Shown here piece after piece: positions 13,101 to 23,776 of a DNA stretch of 64,000 nt (its first letter is position 1; every line of letters starts with the position of its first letter). The position numbers and the translations under genes were made by a program. The notes under the pieces are model-generated. The model saw nothing but the letters and a program-made list of their open reading frames with translations. It did not search any database and was not told the DNA's origin. Where the stretch lies: assembly GCA_008828725.1 (NCBI GenBank), contig MEHQ01000164.1, positions 311,792 to 375,791 of the forward strand, in the 5' to 3' direction. This DNA comes from Saccharina japonica. Lineage: Eukaryota; Sar; Phaeophyceae; Laminariales; Laminariaceae.

Positions 13101-16100
13101 TGGTCAAATGACTAAGGCAAGCAACAAATGCGTACACTATGTAAAAGACGGACGAACTCCTGCCCGCTCTTTCTCACCTCCCGCTACGGATGCTGAGTTG
13201 TGAGAAAACGTGGTGTTTCCGTCTATTGTTACGTCCGAACCATTGACAAATATGGCACCTGTGGGAACACGAGGGCAGTATTGCAACAAGCTTGAGGCAT
13301 TAGTGTTGTTTGTCTAGTAAAACAAAATTTATAACCGCACCCCTTTTTACCTCATGGCATCGGCACACCCCTAAACATTGAAACCAAATTTAAACGACGG
13401 TCCATTGCCGCCTGAGGCTCCGTGACGTCTGCTCTTACTTAGAATGGATGCTGTAGAGGCGTGGCCTCAAAGCCTGCATTTTAGAAACTTGCGACTTTGT
13501 GGGGAGACGTTTGCGATTATGATTTCCCTGTGTACAGTTTTACTCGTGGCGAACAAATATCACGCTACCTCAGAGAAGGCCTCGTTCGTGCTCAGAGGGA
13601 AGATGGTGTCATCAACTGTAACAGGTATACTATATACACATATTGTGTAACCTATGTGCGCCTGGATGGTACATATTCCCGATATTTGATGTTCGCCGTC
13701 GACATGCCCGCTGTTTTCCATAGGGTGATACAGACTCTTTCGATGCCTTTCGTGGCCAATGCGACCATATTCGATAGTCATGGTACCGCCTTGCACAACG
13801 ATGGCAGTCCGAATCAGTGTCGCCACTCTGTGATGCATGGCTGATGACAATAGACCAAAACGTCCATGTTGGAGTGAAGTAGAATATATATTTTTGACCC
13901 GTAGTTCCGATAGTTATTGTCAACATAAAGCCAACCAAACGTCACAGGCCTGAACATTGTTCGTATCAACCAGGTCCAATATATGTATGCCACGTGGAGA
14001 GCCCCACGTAAACACCAGCTGACGAAGAACGACTCACACAGAGGTCTCGCCGAAGTCGCTTCCACAAATCAAGTCACGGTAGTCGTGACCGTTTAACCAG
14101 CCGCAAGGAAACTTGCTAGACGAAATCGCACTAGCAGAATGCGGCCCAATACGACAACAAAGCCCTGCTATCACTGTAACCCCGTAATCGTCCGAAACTT
14201 CAATCGTGATCGTATATTGTACAATCATATTCAACATCCTCCCTGGTCTGCATTCGATGTTTTCTGCTGCCGCCCTGCTGGACTAACGCTGGCGACGTTC
14301 CACATCCGTATTGCCTATTACATATGTATGCTACACGGTTCCCTGATTACCTACAATATACACCGCTAGGCACGAGAAGGACCTCTCCGCCTCAATGGCG
14401 TATCGGCCAATGTCTTGATTTTGATTGAGTAGATGCTACCCTGTCCAATACAGTTTTGTTGTGCGGAATCTGCATACCGCAGTTCACACCAAACGAAAAC
14501 AGCCTGTCCTAGACTACACGACTCCCACACCGCAGCATGATGTGGGAAGCATTGATTTGTCTGATGCAGGAAAATATGTATTGAAAGGGTTATCATGCAG
14601 TACATATATAGTACCCTGGTAGGCGCGAGGCCTGCCATCAGACCATGTACACTCGGATTTTATTGTTTGGAATCTAAACATGATTGCCCTACATGGGGTC
14701 GTGGGCGGTTAAGACGCGCGCAGTATAAGCAGGCCTGAAACCGTATCGCGACAGCGACTTTGGATAAGCTTGACGATAGATGTTTTCTACCGGACGTATA
14801 TAGCGTAGCCGTTGCGGCCGAGGGCTAGAGTTAACGCGGAGTATCAAAAGACCCCATTCGCAACGCATGCAAACATGTAATATATCGCCCATCCCGGAGC
14901 TTGGGGGTGACTCTATCATCTACAAAATATGTTCGGTATCGACATTCCGCCTATCCTTTTAGCGGGTCCATTTGGACCTTCGGCTGGTTTACGCCTTAGC
15001 AGCATCTTAGGATTGTCTCGAGATTGTCTTCCCTCAGATTCTGAACGGAGGTCTATACCTCGACTTTGGAGTGCTCCAGTAGTTTTCAGTGGTCTGAATC
15101 TGGAAGGCACAACGTGAGGCGAAAACCAACCCCCAAGTGGACGTCTGCGCTTCACTTGCATGCAGCTTCAGCTCTCCGCAAGCAACAACGCCCCACATCA
15201 TTGAGACACGATCTTGGGTATTGGGTGTGTGAAGGTGTGCGGATGTTCCTGACCGCACTTGTCGACCAGTCAGAAATTATTGATGGGGTGGTTTCGTGAA
15301 CTCGAAGTTACGAGCCAACAGCACCAAGGGATTGCATAATCGCCAACTGTTTAATTTCAGGCGAGACGGCTGCAATGGTATCATCGCTACATCACCGATG
15401 ACAAAACAGATTTAACAACCCTATGCTGGTGCGCCCACAAAATGGTGATACTGCTATGATGATGTATCCGAAACTTATGAGTACAAGTTTGCTATATTGC
15501 CGTCCGAGATAGCACAATAGCAGGGTGCTGGTCTAAACCAGCTGGAAAGGGTTGGAACTCCCTGGATCAGTGTGTTTGGAGCACTGTTTATCGGATTTGG
15601 AGGTGATATTAGTGGTTTCAAACCCCTCACGTTTTTTCCAAGGCGTTTGTATCTTTGGAACGCCTACACGTGTCTACTCGACCACATATATATATATGGT
15701 CCTCCGTGGCCAAAGGCTGTACTTCCGAGCTCATGCACAAGACTATGTTTGATGTCACGTTAATTTGTGCGGGCTTTTAGCTACAAAGGTTGGACATGCG
15801 ACAATACTCGAATATCGGCATAATATGTAGAGACGCTACAGCGCTTAACGCGTTTGCTCAGTTGAGCAACACACCAGGTATACCTGAAGACAAATCTCGC
15901 AGTCCGATATAATGTTTAGCCGCGCTTTTCGGCACGAAGGGGGCGTTGCCGTTGACGGTGACGTCTGCGGTTTGAGTGTAAACCGAATCGCGGGCAGGCA
16001 GTCGTAGCTACGAGTGTTACCATCCTGCACATACATCACGAAGGCCACAAGTTGGGCACCTCTCAGATACTTGATTGCACTTACTACCGCTGTCAGTACT

Positions 16101-19100
16101 ACTCATAACAGCAATGTTCCCAAGAACGGTCTAACGTAAGACCTTCATGCCGTTGGTGGTCTGAAGTCGCAAGGTTCGGGTCTACCTTTGAGCGGAAATT
16201 GTTTCAATTTCCGATACAGGCGCAGAATACTATGTCCGGGTTCAAGGTCCACAAACTATACCTGGTACGTGGTATATATCAATACCATGGTACGGCAAAG
16301 TCAAAATACCCGAAAGCACATACGAGCGTAGCACTGGCAGTCAACCTCACTAACGCCAGCACCCGTTCGCAACAAAACTGGGCCGTGTACTAGACGACAC
16401 ATACATACCGGGAACGTTTAACACTCACAGCGCTTTTGAAAACAATGCATAGGTAGGCTGACGTTGGTGGCACTGTCCCGTTGTCGTCGGCGCTATTCGA
16501 ACGAGCTACGCCAAAACCACCGGGGAGAGACATACCCCTTTGTCGATGCTATTGATGGCACCTATAGTTCGGGACACGTCTTACCTCCGTTTTCATAGGC
16601 ATGGTTGTTTAACCACCAAGTGCTGCCGTTGATTTGCATGCTGGATTTCACGTCCAGATATATCGCACCTGAGCGCAGAATAATTTTGAAGTGTGAGTCT
16701 TTCAGCGACTTGATCGAGAACGAAACAACCCGCCCGTGCACACGTCTGTTGTCGTTACCATGCACACACCGCTAGGATATTTTGATATAGTTCAATACCA
16801 AATGTAATATTACGTACCGGGAGATGTTTGGCGTATCATTAGGTTTGTGTGTATGTGGAATATCAAACACTTCGGCACGGGTTTACATTTTGTTTTAATG
16901 CCCGTGATGTCGGTACTGTAGTTTTATTCCAGGACCACGGCGACTAAAAAGGGACATCCACCCACCCAGCTTCTAGCAGACTACCTAACATATCAACCCC
17001 GTCAATGTCAGGTCTTGAAATATATTGTTCGCTGGACAACTACAGACAATTTAGGAAAGGAGATATTGCACTATAGCCCTCGCTCTCACCGTGAAAGCAA
17101 AGAGCTTGAGTCCTGATTTGCAAAGACGGATTGCGATACGCGCGTGGCGGAAACGCTGGCCGGAATATAGATCGCTGTTGGTGGCCCGGCAAGCGAGTGG
17201 CGGCAACCGCTACGGTTCCAGATGCTAGAGCACACGACGATTGATTTGTACGTAAATATTTCCGACAATTGCCTTTCCTTTGTAAAGGTATCATGAAACA
17301 ACTGTAGCCGAGCCACTTTACGTCTGTACAATACACACGTATTTACATCTCCCGGTGGGCATAAACAAAAAGCATGCATCCTTCAGACAATAAAAACGAC
17401 ATAGTTCCCCCCTAGAGAATGTACGAACGAAAGACCAAATAATGTCAAGGGCCCAACATACATCCGGCAGCACCCTCTCCAGAAGTTGTTGTGTGGGTTT
17501 TCAACCTCTGCAGGGTGTCGCTTCGATTGCCAATAGTATTATTAGTGTCATTTCTCCAGGGTTTCAAATGGTGCATCAAGCCGCCTGCTAGTCGAGAGGG
17601 AAACTAATTTTCAGCCCGATATTGTTTTTGGGGAGAAGATTAGCCGGTGCTTGAAAACACTCACAACCATAAGTACACAGCACAAGTACACAGCAGGTAG
17701 GGGCTCAAGTTCCCAAAAGCACGAGAAAGAGAGTTAACAACCGAGTGTTCAAATTATGAATTGCCTTTCTGATGATTAAAATCGAAAACATTGGCTCATG
17801 TTTCTTCCTAGCTATTTTCTTCTCAGGCTTAAAATATAACTCTTAACAAGATGTCGTTCGAAACAGCCGGCGGTCTCACTACCAATACATATATCATAAC
17901 TTGCTGTCTCGAAATCGGAAAAAAAACAATTATGGACGAAGCACCTTGCAAAAACAAAACATACTAATGTAGATTCCCGTTCGGATTGAAAATTCACTTC
18001 CTACTTAGGAAAAACAGCTGTCAGTTGTTGCGAGTACCTCACACTATGTATGTGCACGCGTGGCTGCAACCAACCGAAACTCGACGCTCCCATCCTATGG
18101 CGATAACGTACCTCCATGTATAGCTGAGTTGGCACCGAAAGAGCTGTTACCGGCGACGTGGACTGTTGAGGTGGAGGAAAATATGGCACCTGACGATAAG
18201 CACGAGGCCACTTGTCAGCGAGTTCAAAGGCAAGATAATCTACAGCCGTTCACCGAAATACGAATGGATGATAAATAATACCATGGCATGAAACTAACAA
18301 ATCCGATCTAAGTGGGACATCCCAAGCGGCCTCAAAATCCGGTTTTCATTGTGCCCAACGTTGACAACACCTACCAGGCACGAAGGACCATATAACAAGC
18401 AGCGGACAATGTTCCGAGCATAGATATCTTACTTAATTAAGCTCTAATGACAACATCATGGGCCAGGCAGTCCACAACAAGCAGTGAAGGTGTTGCGTTG
18501 GGATGCCGCATATCAAACATCAGCTGTTTGTCGGACAAGCATGTCTAGTGACCCAGGCCACCTTCGATGACTTTAAAACTTGGGTTTAGATTTCTTTTCA
18601 AGAGCCAATTTCCACGCGTGAATATCGTAAAAGGTTCTTCCCAAAGTCGGAGGGGTACTGATCAGAGGAGCGCGTTGTGTTTGGCCGTTTCCCTTGTATT
18701 ATCAACACAACACCTACTCTGTCTCAGCACTACGTCGAGGGGGCCAAGTTGTGCGTACCATGAGGGCGAGATGCCTGGCTACATATGTACTCATCGTTGT
18801 TTAACAATTGCTTGGTGACCATTTTCGGAAAGTTTTCACCGCAAGTATTTCGTCTCACCTCCGTTGGTAGCATTGTTGTCGGCAAAGGTACAATCGAGTA
18901 CAAGCAGGTAGCTTGAAGAATGTGCGTTGACAGCCCCCCCATTTTCTGCGTCCCCTCCCTCCAACACCAGGCTGTTAAGGCGTAGAGTAGACCCGTTAGA
19001 CACGGAGAACAGACCGGTTCGACGGCCGGCTCCAACTCCACGAAGTGTAGGAAAACCGTTCCCAGTGACGGTCACAGTTTTGCCATTCGTCACGTCGATC

Positions 19101-19291
19101 CTCTCCGTAATGCTCATGCTTGGGAACCACATAATGTCAAATTCTCCCTCTCCCTCGCAGGCTAGCGCCGTGGCAAGGTTCTGGATGTCGCCCGTGGACG
19201 TCACGTCTACGGCAATTGTACCAGATGTGCATGGCACCGATTCTGCTCCGGAGAGGAGGGATAACACCAACAAGATCACCGTCAGCGCCAT
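4108..19291 (-). CDS. Gene A: secreted/surface beta-helix repeat protein, 5' part (gene continues past left edge)
   Basis: Multi-exon gene, minus strand. Seen: a signal-peptide exon (19291-18859) and intact rung exons at 18189-18112, 16668-16585, 13258-13178, 8556-8473, 7643-7560 and 4191-4108. Each begins after an AG acceptor with GT or G-rich codon remnants, ends GGA-G|GT, and is phase 1 on both sides, so all join in one frame. Each rung has the shape GAI/GGI...V.M.G...F..NSA...GG, the spacing of a right-handed parallel beta-helix (Pmp/pectate-lyase-like). About 300 residues are visible. The C-terminal half, expected from relatives to be a Cys-rich stalk and a multi-helix membrane domain, is not in the window. 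Introns are 0.7-4.6 kb. Decayed rung exons lie between intact ones, so the gene may be alive with some dead modules, or dying; RNA data would decide. Function beyond a likely extracellular surface role is not inferable. Confidence 0.72.
7560..7643 (-). CDS. Gene A rung exon (84 nt), segment 2 only
   Basis: Acceptor GCGCAG, donor GGAG|GTACGA, phase 1/1. It encodes GGIHYARR..., a FSMDGTAVFTNNSA core and GFGG. The corresponding place in segment 1 (about 3.28 kb) is taken by a minisatellite and tRNA-like repeats, so this rung has no partner there. Confidence 0.76.
7770..8007. repeat. 119-bp tandem duplication (two copies)
   Basis: 7770-7889 and 7890-8007 are nearly identical, sharing GATGTGTAAATT, GGGCCTCAAGGCGGTATCCG and CGCGTCTCCTGTAGTTGCC. 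It lies in an intron of gene A between two rung exons. Confidence 0.8.
8473..8556 (-). CDS. Gene A rung exon (84 nt), segment 2 copy
   Basis: Acceptor TTGCAG, donor GGAG|GTAAAT, phase 1/1. It encodes GAISAFDES..., a VNMDGSISFLHNSA core and VYGG. It is the counterpart of the exon at 4108-4191: both sit about 605 bp from the shared motif CCTTGGCCG (near 4804 and 9170), and their 5' flanks align. Confidence 0.77.
12971..13055 (-). pseudogene. Decayed gene A rung exon with a poly-G tract at its 5' end
   Basis: The minus strand keeps a rung core (NYGSSGTLLINNLAGE) running into GAG|GTTTCT. The part next to the acceptor is a G6-A-G7 tract, and from the AG the frame does not reach the core, which suggests slippage in the poly-G run. 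It lies only about 120 bp from the intact exon at 13178-13258. Confidence 0.45.
13178..13258 (-). CDS. Gene A rung exon (81 nt)
   Basis: Acceptor CCACAG, donor GGAG|GTGAGA, phase 1/1. It encodes GAIFVNG..., a VTIDGNTTFSHNSA core and a GG end. The match to the rung consensus is excellent and there is no damage. Confidence 0.75.
15900..15985 (-). pseudogene. Decayed gene A rung exon
   Basis: The minus strand still reads YTQTADVTVNGNAPF and then SAAKHYIG, which is the rung pattern with the VNGN turn. The AG acceptor is gone, and the base after GGA is no longer a G|GT donor. It is read as a relic module in the intron between the intact exons at 16.6 and 13.2 kb. Confidence 0.45.
16585..16668 (-). 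CDS. Gene A rung exon (84 nt)
   Basis: Acceptor CTCAG, donor GGAG|GTAAGA, phase 1/1. It encodes GAIYLDV..., a MQINGSTWWLNN core and YENGG end. Two tryptophans sit where other rungs have small or aromatic inward-facing residues. Confidence 0.72.
17090..17174 (-). pseudogene. Gene A rung exon, probably damaged (85 nt)
   Basis: The rung pattern is present (AIYIPASVS..., a TRVSQSVFAN core, then DSSS), with an AG acceptor and a GTGAGA donor. The exon is 85 nt between these sites rather than a multiple of three, and it lacks the GGAG end. Its use would shift the frame into the next phase-1 exon, so it is either skipped or a recently decayed module. Confidence 0.45.
18112..18189 (-). CDS. Gene A rung exon (78 nt)
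   Basis: Acceptor CAG, exon from GT-GCC-ATA to CAT-GGA-G, donor GTACGT. It encodes 26 residues plus split glycines: GAIFSS..., a VHVAGNSSF core and NSAIHGG end. Phase 1/1. This is the first rung after the signal-peptide exon, across a 669-bp intron. Confidence 0.75.
18859..19291 (-). CDS. Gene A exon 1: signal peptide and first beta-helix turns
   Basis: 433 nt, 144 codons plus one base. I start at the ATG at 19291; upstream in-frame codons include only a TTG. Residues 1-18 are a clear signal peptide: Met, a Leu/Val-rich core (ILLVLSLLSG), then AES before VPC. Residues 20-100 contain the family's N-terminal pattern, with a conserved pair of Cys (VPCTSG and ALACEGEG), a TVTVTGNGFPTLRG strand-turn and a LFSVSNGSTLRLNSLVLEGG turn, followed by NGGAVNA and FADNNATNGG. 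The donor is GGAG|GTGAGA, leaving phase 1, which matches the acceptor phase of every rung exon downstream. Confidence 0.82.
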
Positions 19292-19809
19292 CAGGTCGAA
19301 CCACAATCTGCTGGACGGTTGCAAGGACGAACACGTGAGTTATCGATGAGATCGTGTACATATTTCGAATTCGGTTCGGGCCGTCTTCGGCATTAAATAC
19401 TGGTATGAAAGATCACGGCACGGCTCCTCGCGATTACGGTACAAACACGCTTCCGCAACAGTTGAAACCCGCGGCAGTCACGGTACAGTGTTCATAATTC
19501 ACAGCATTTGCATAACATCGTTTCGCCGTGCGCGAACAACACGACAATTCACGGACTCGAGGCATTTTCCACGAACTGTGGTGAAATCGCGGTAACTTTA
19601 CCGCGGTAAAGTTACGAGAGAGAGCGCTGAAAAATTCCGAAAGAGCGCTCCGATTAAGCAAGCATTCAGAACAGTTTAGCCTTTACACATGTGTTTGTGT
19701 CCAAACACTTTCAGCAATACGAGCTGTTTCATGGATTTCGTCATCACAGTGTTCGGCATCAGAACTTCGCGCCGGTTTCTTAAACGTTGCAGGCGCTTTC
19801 TGTACCCGT

Positions 19810-20520
19810 ATGCCGACGGTTGTATTGAGGGGTGTGCGTGGGTGTTTTTCCCGCCGACTAACTGGAGTTTTCGTTAGTTTCTGAACATTGAAGTTGGTGG
19901 GACATCACACACCTAACAAAACAAACGGATAAAGCTTGCACCCCGTTCATACCCCCCTGGACTCGGAAAGTGTGTGCCAAGAGTCAAGGTTTTAATTCGA
20001 AAAAACAGTGTGAGATTCCGAGCTTTCGAGGGAAAACAACGTGTGTTTCACTACTTTTTCACAGACGCATACTACGGTAGAAGGGCACCATGTTTTTGCT
20101 TTCTGAGGATGGCCACTTGAGGAGCTATATACCTCACGCCAAAAATGATTTTAGGGGAGACTATATGTGCTACCCGATTAGCCTTCCGATGGCCTAAGCA
20201 CACCATATACAATATTGGGACACAGGTTTAAAAGTCCGACGGGTATCGGTTATGCCGTTCGCGTATGCCGACGGTCGTATGGAGGGGGGGTGCGTGTTTT
20301 TTTTTATTCCGTCGGTTATCTGGTGTCTTCGTTATTTGCTGCACATTGAACTTGCTGGGACACTACATACCTACCGAAACAAATGGATAAAACATGAGCC
20401 CCTTCCATACACCCCTATGACCGGATCGTGTGTGTCAAGAGTCAAAGTTGGATTCGCAAAAAACGTGTGAGTTCCTGTGCTTTCGTGGGAATACAACGTG
20501 TATTTCAAAGTTTATTTACA
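19810..20520. repeat. Diverged direct repeat upstream of gene A (two copies of about 260 bp)
   Basis: 19800-20060 and 20262-20520 share the blocks CGTATGCCGACGGT, ACATTGAA.TTG.TGGGACA, ACAAA.GGATAAA and GTGTGT.AAGAGTCAA in the same order. They lie 0.5-1.2 kb upstream of the gene A start codon. No promoter motif was identified with confidence. Confidence 0.65.
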
Positions 20521-20699
20521 CTTACTTGGTTTGAATATGCAATCGACTTTTAGCGGTGATGTGTGCTTAAGCAGGGTTCCCTTTCTTCGTTCAAAACAAA
20601 ACAAAGACATGATTCGTTTAAAACAAACGTAGTTTTCGTCGGTTCTCAGCAGCAATCCTGTTTCTGGTACAACAACACCATACAATTACACCTTACTGA

Positions 20700-20912
20700 A
20701 CCTGGCATAGCTCCAGGTCTAATGCTCAGACCTGCTGCCGACCAACGCGTAGCTTGTTCGTTCTGGTTGATAGGAGGTGTCGGGTTTCTTAGCTCTGCAA
20801 GGGAGGGCAGGCACTTCTGTGTTTGCATCACGAAACGCAAGTGCTCAGCAGTGATAATTTTATCGTTTCGGAGTTCCTGCTCTGTATCTACACGGCGGTG
20901 CTCTGGCCGCAT
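20700..20912 (-). repeat. Dispersed repeat, copy 1 (matches 53340-53556)
   Basis: The reverse strand aligns over about 210 bp with 53340-53556: shared GAGTTCCGAAA, CTGATGCAAACACA, CTCCCTTGCAGAGC and AACGAACAAGCTA, ending in the near-palindrome AGGTCTGAGCATTAGACCT. A further AGGTCTGAGCATTAG lies at 21190 in inverted orientation. The family is unknown. The minus strand reads LRNDKIITAEHLRFV in an open stretch, possibly part of an element's protein. Confidence 0.5.
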
Positions 20913-21439
20913 AGGCGTCGAACTAGAGGCCCAGGTAGGTTCGCCTCATGGTGATCGGCATTCACGTCTAAATCTTGTTTAAAAACCGTTTCAGCAGCCG
21001 GAGAAAATGCTTTTTTTCAAATTCGGCTCTGGGTACCAGGGGTTTGGAGAGACGTTTTTTATTTCTAGCCACTTTTCGTGATGAAGGAAGACGTCGCATC
21101 GATCCGGCTCCCAAGGCAAACATGATACCCATAACCGACGCTCTTTATACCCACAACCGACGCTCTCTTAAACGGCTCATAGGGAACAGGTCTGAGCATT
21201 AGCACTGGATACATGTCGTTTTCGGTAGGGAGTCGGGAAAAGTCGAACATATACCAGTATTCCAACTGAAGAAAAACAAAATACAGGGTTTTTTTTTAAG
21301 ACTGCAAGGAGCTAGATGAACGGTTGACGATTACGAAATGTCCACGAGACACACTGGAGAGAACAAACCCAAAACAAGTTCGTAGACCTCAGTACAGGTG
21401 TACCGTATCGGTATTGTACCGTTAGGCAATACGCATCTT

Positions 21440-21700
21440 GACACCAAGGAAGAACAACAACAGTAGTAGCAACGGTAGCGGCAACGGCAGCGGCAGAGCT
21501 GCGGTGCCGCTGCTTCATAGCAGCAGCGGTAGTGGTCACGACAGCGACATAGCTACGTCGCTGCTGCTGACGAAAGTCTGGCGATGGCAGCGGCATCATT
21601 GCAAGCGTCATCGCCGTACGTAGAGAACAGAATAGGCAATAATAAACAGCAGCAGCAGCAGCGGCAAGCAGCAACCAGCTTCGAGGCATGTACGGCAGCA
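21440..21700. repeat. Trinucleotide-rich stretch (CAG/CGG/AAC imperfect runs)
   Basis: Imperfect AACAACAACAGTAGTAGC, GCGGCAACGGCAGCGGCAG and (CAG)5-6 runs. Several frames stay open only because of the repeats. No gene is supported here or in the flanking 21.0-22.1 kb. Confidence 0.6.
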
Positions 21701-22649
21701 GCCGCACTCTATACACAGCCTAAAGTTTGTGCCACCGCGCCGGATCCCTACGCTAAAGCTCGTTTGGCCCATAGACAAACGGCAACATCATACCGGCGTG
21801 CTTCTGCAGCAGCAGCCGCGGGGGCATTGAAAAATGCTTACTCAAATCCCAGGAGCTGTGTGGGGTAGGTGGGGCCCTGCCATGCCCTACGAGAAGACAG
21901 CATGTGAGCAGCGGGCGCAGACCATGTCTGAGTATTGGCTGGCTGGCGGTCCGACTAAACAGTCTAACCCCGCTCGTCCGCCCCATACTCCATGCACCAG
22001 CTGATGAATCGGGCCTCCGTGTTCTGTGTGTGTAGACTGAGGTTATCGTGTTATGAGTAAGGTTTTGGAATCCTGTTAGATACCCAGCCCTTCTTGCACG
22101 GACAGGAGTCTGCTGCTGCTGTGTTGTGCCTGAGATGAAACAAGGACAATGCCTCTGTTACATTTCGGGGTATTCGTAAACCAATGATTTTGATACCTAT
22201 AATGGGAAAGAGGGAACATAACGATCATTACTTTTGAAGAGATTTTTCCTTTTGATTTTGTGTTTGTTTCGAAACCACCTTTATTCCAGCCCACGTGGTA
22301 ATTTGTCATAGAGTGATTTGTCTTGACTGTTTTACGCAAACTCTCAAGTAACAGACGATTGAAGAAACTGAAACAAAAAACAAATGTGCTACGCTTCGAT
22401 TTGTGAGCGATATATCAAAACGCTTAGGTTGGGTGGTTGATTGGTTATCCTTCTGCCAGTAGTCCGACCGACAAATGCCAAAACAAAATTCCCACAGCTT
22501 ACGTAGTTTGGATATTTTTTACAAACAATACGTCACACGCACACATTATATCGTTATCGTATGCGGTATAAAAAAGAGGAAAATATTCGGGTGTGATACA
22601 GATGATACACCCTGGACAGTAGCCTACCGGATAGGCCTCCTGCTATTTC

Positions 22650-23160
22650 TATACGTTGGGGTATTGCATATTGATACCTATTGCTGCAATCGGTATCATA
22701 CATTTCATACCGATACATATGGCTTCGATAAAGAGGGTCATAGGGAATTGTATAATAGCCAATTTTACTTGGGATATGCTGTAGAACTTGCCTTTGGATA
22801 GCTATTGTTTCGACCAATGCGTTCAGAAAGACTAGTGCTATAGGGCATTGTACTTGGGATAGATATTAGATAACGTCTATCGATACCTATTGCTTCTAGC
22901 AACAGGTTGGGAATAATTGTGCAAAACGCGATGGTACTTGGGATAGGTAGTGAAAATTGCCTATCGATACTTGTTACTTTGACCAATGTGTTCAGGGATC
23001 TTTGTACGACAGGCTGTATATTGTACTTGGGTTAGGTATTATAAAATATCTGTCGACACCCATCTATTTAGCCCATAGGTTCAGAGTTTTGTGCAATATG
23101 GTATTGCATTCGGGGTATTAGGGATAGATACGTATTGGAATGGTTTATCGATTCCGAATT
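22650..23160. repeat. TATCGATACC-type minisatellite, left block
   Basis: Irregular units of roughly 60-90 bp carry (C)TATCGATACCTATTG or close variants, each followed by a short diverged tail and often TTGTACTTGGGATAG. A related block lies at 27780-28080, on the far side of the fold-back structure. Confidence 0.6.
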
Positions 23161-23437
23161 CTTCGACTAGTTCATTGGCGAATATATATCGATCAACCCG
23201 ATTGCAAACAGGGATGCGTATTTCCTCCCCCGGAACCCAACATTTCCCGGGAAACAGCCTTTTTCAGCTTTTCGGCAAAATTTCCCCTATTTCCTCTCAT
23301 TCGAGGGGAAAAGGGCGTGATTTGTTTGGGGGGACAAAAATAGTCATCCCCGGGTGGCCAATGCACTACATGAAGCACAAGTATAAGATGCGTTCAGGCC
23401 TTCGGAGAGCCATTTTCGACAACTTTCACTACACTGT

Positions 23438-23776
23438 GAGGGTATTACCTGCTGAGCTATAGGGGTAAAAGATCGATCGAATACCCAGCCCAGGGTAATC
23501 CTTATTACACTCTCCCCCCCTCTGAACGGCGGGATATTTGGGACGTCGGTACCGTATACGGCCGTACGTTGACCTACCCGCTCCATTTCAGTTCCTGGGG
23601 AACCAGGGAGAAGTGTTTTTTAGGGACGCACGCGCAAGCGTTTCTGAAAAAAGAAACGTCCGAAGTGAGTTCGAACCCGTGTCCTCGACGACGCCAAATG
23701 TGAGGGTATTACCGCTGAGCTATAGGGGTAAAAGATCGATCGTTTACCCAGCCCAGGGTAATCCTTATAGCACTCT
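23438..23776 (-). repeat. 76-bp direct repeat with tRNA-like boxes
   Basis: 23438-23513 and 23702-23776 are almost identical (GAGGGTATTACC, GCTGAGCTATAGGGG, AGATCGATCG, ACCCAGCCCAGGGTAATCC). On the minus strand the second copy reads CCCCTATAGCTCAGCGGTAA (A-box-like) followed about 45 bp later by GGGTTCGAAC (B-box). The anticodon and T-stems do not pair well, so this is a tRNA-derived relic or SINE head, not a tRNA gene. Confidence 0.45.

Larger units (their letters stand above)
9745..13990. repeat. Intronic tandem segment 3 of 3 within gene A (right end uncertain)
   Basis: Homology to segment 2 is visible by eye from 9745 to about 10620. Beyond that it is weak, so the end given is an estimate from the position of its rung exons (12971-13055 decayed, 13178-13258 intact). 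10.6-12.9 kb holds no recognisable gene. Confidence 0.4.

Noticed and set aside
23665-23735. Possible tRNA gene on the minus strand
   Set aside because: A- and B-box-like sequences are present but the T-stem and anticodon stem do not pair.
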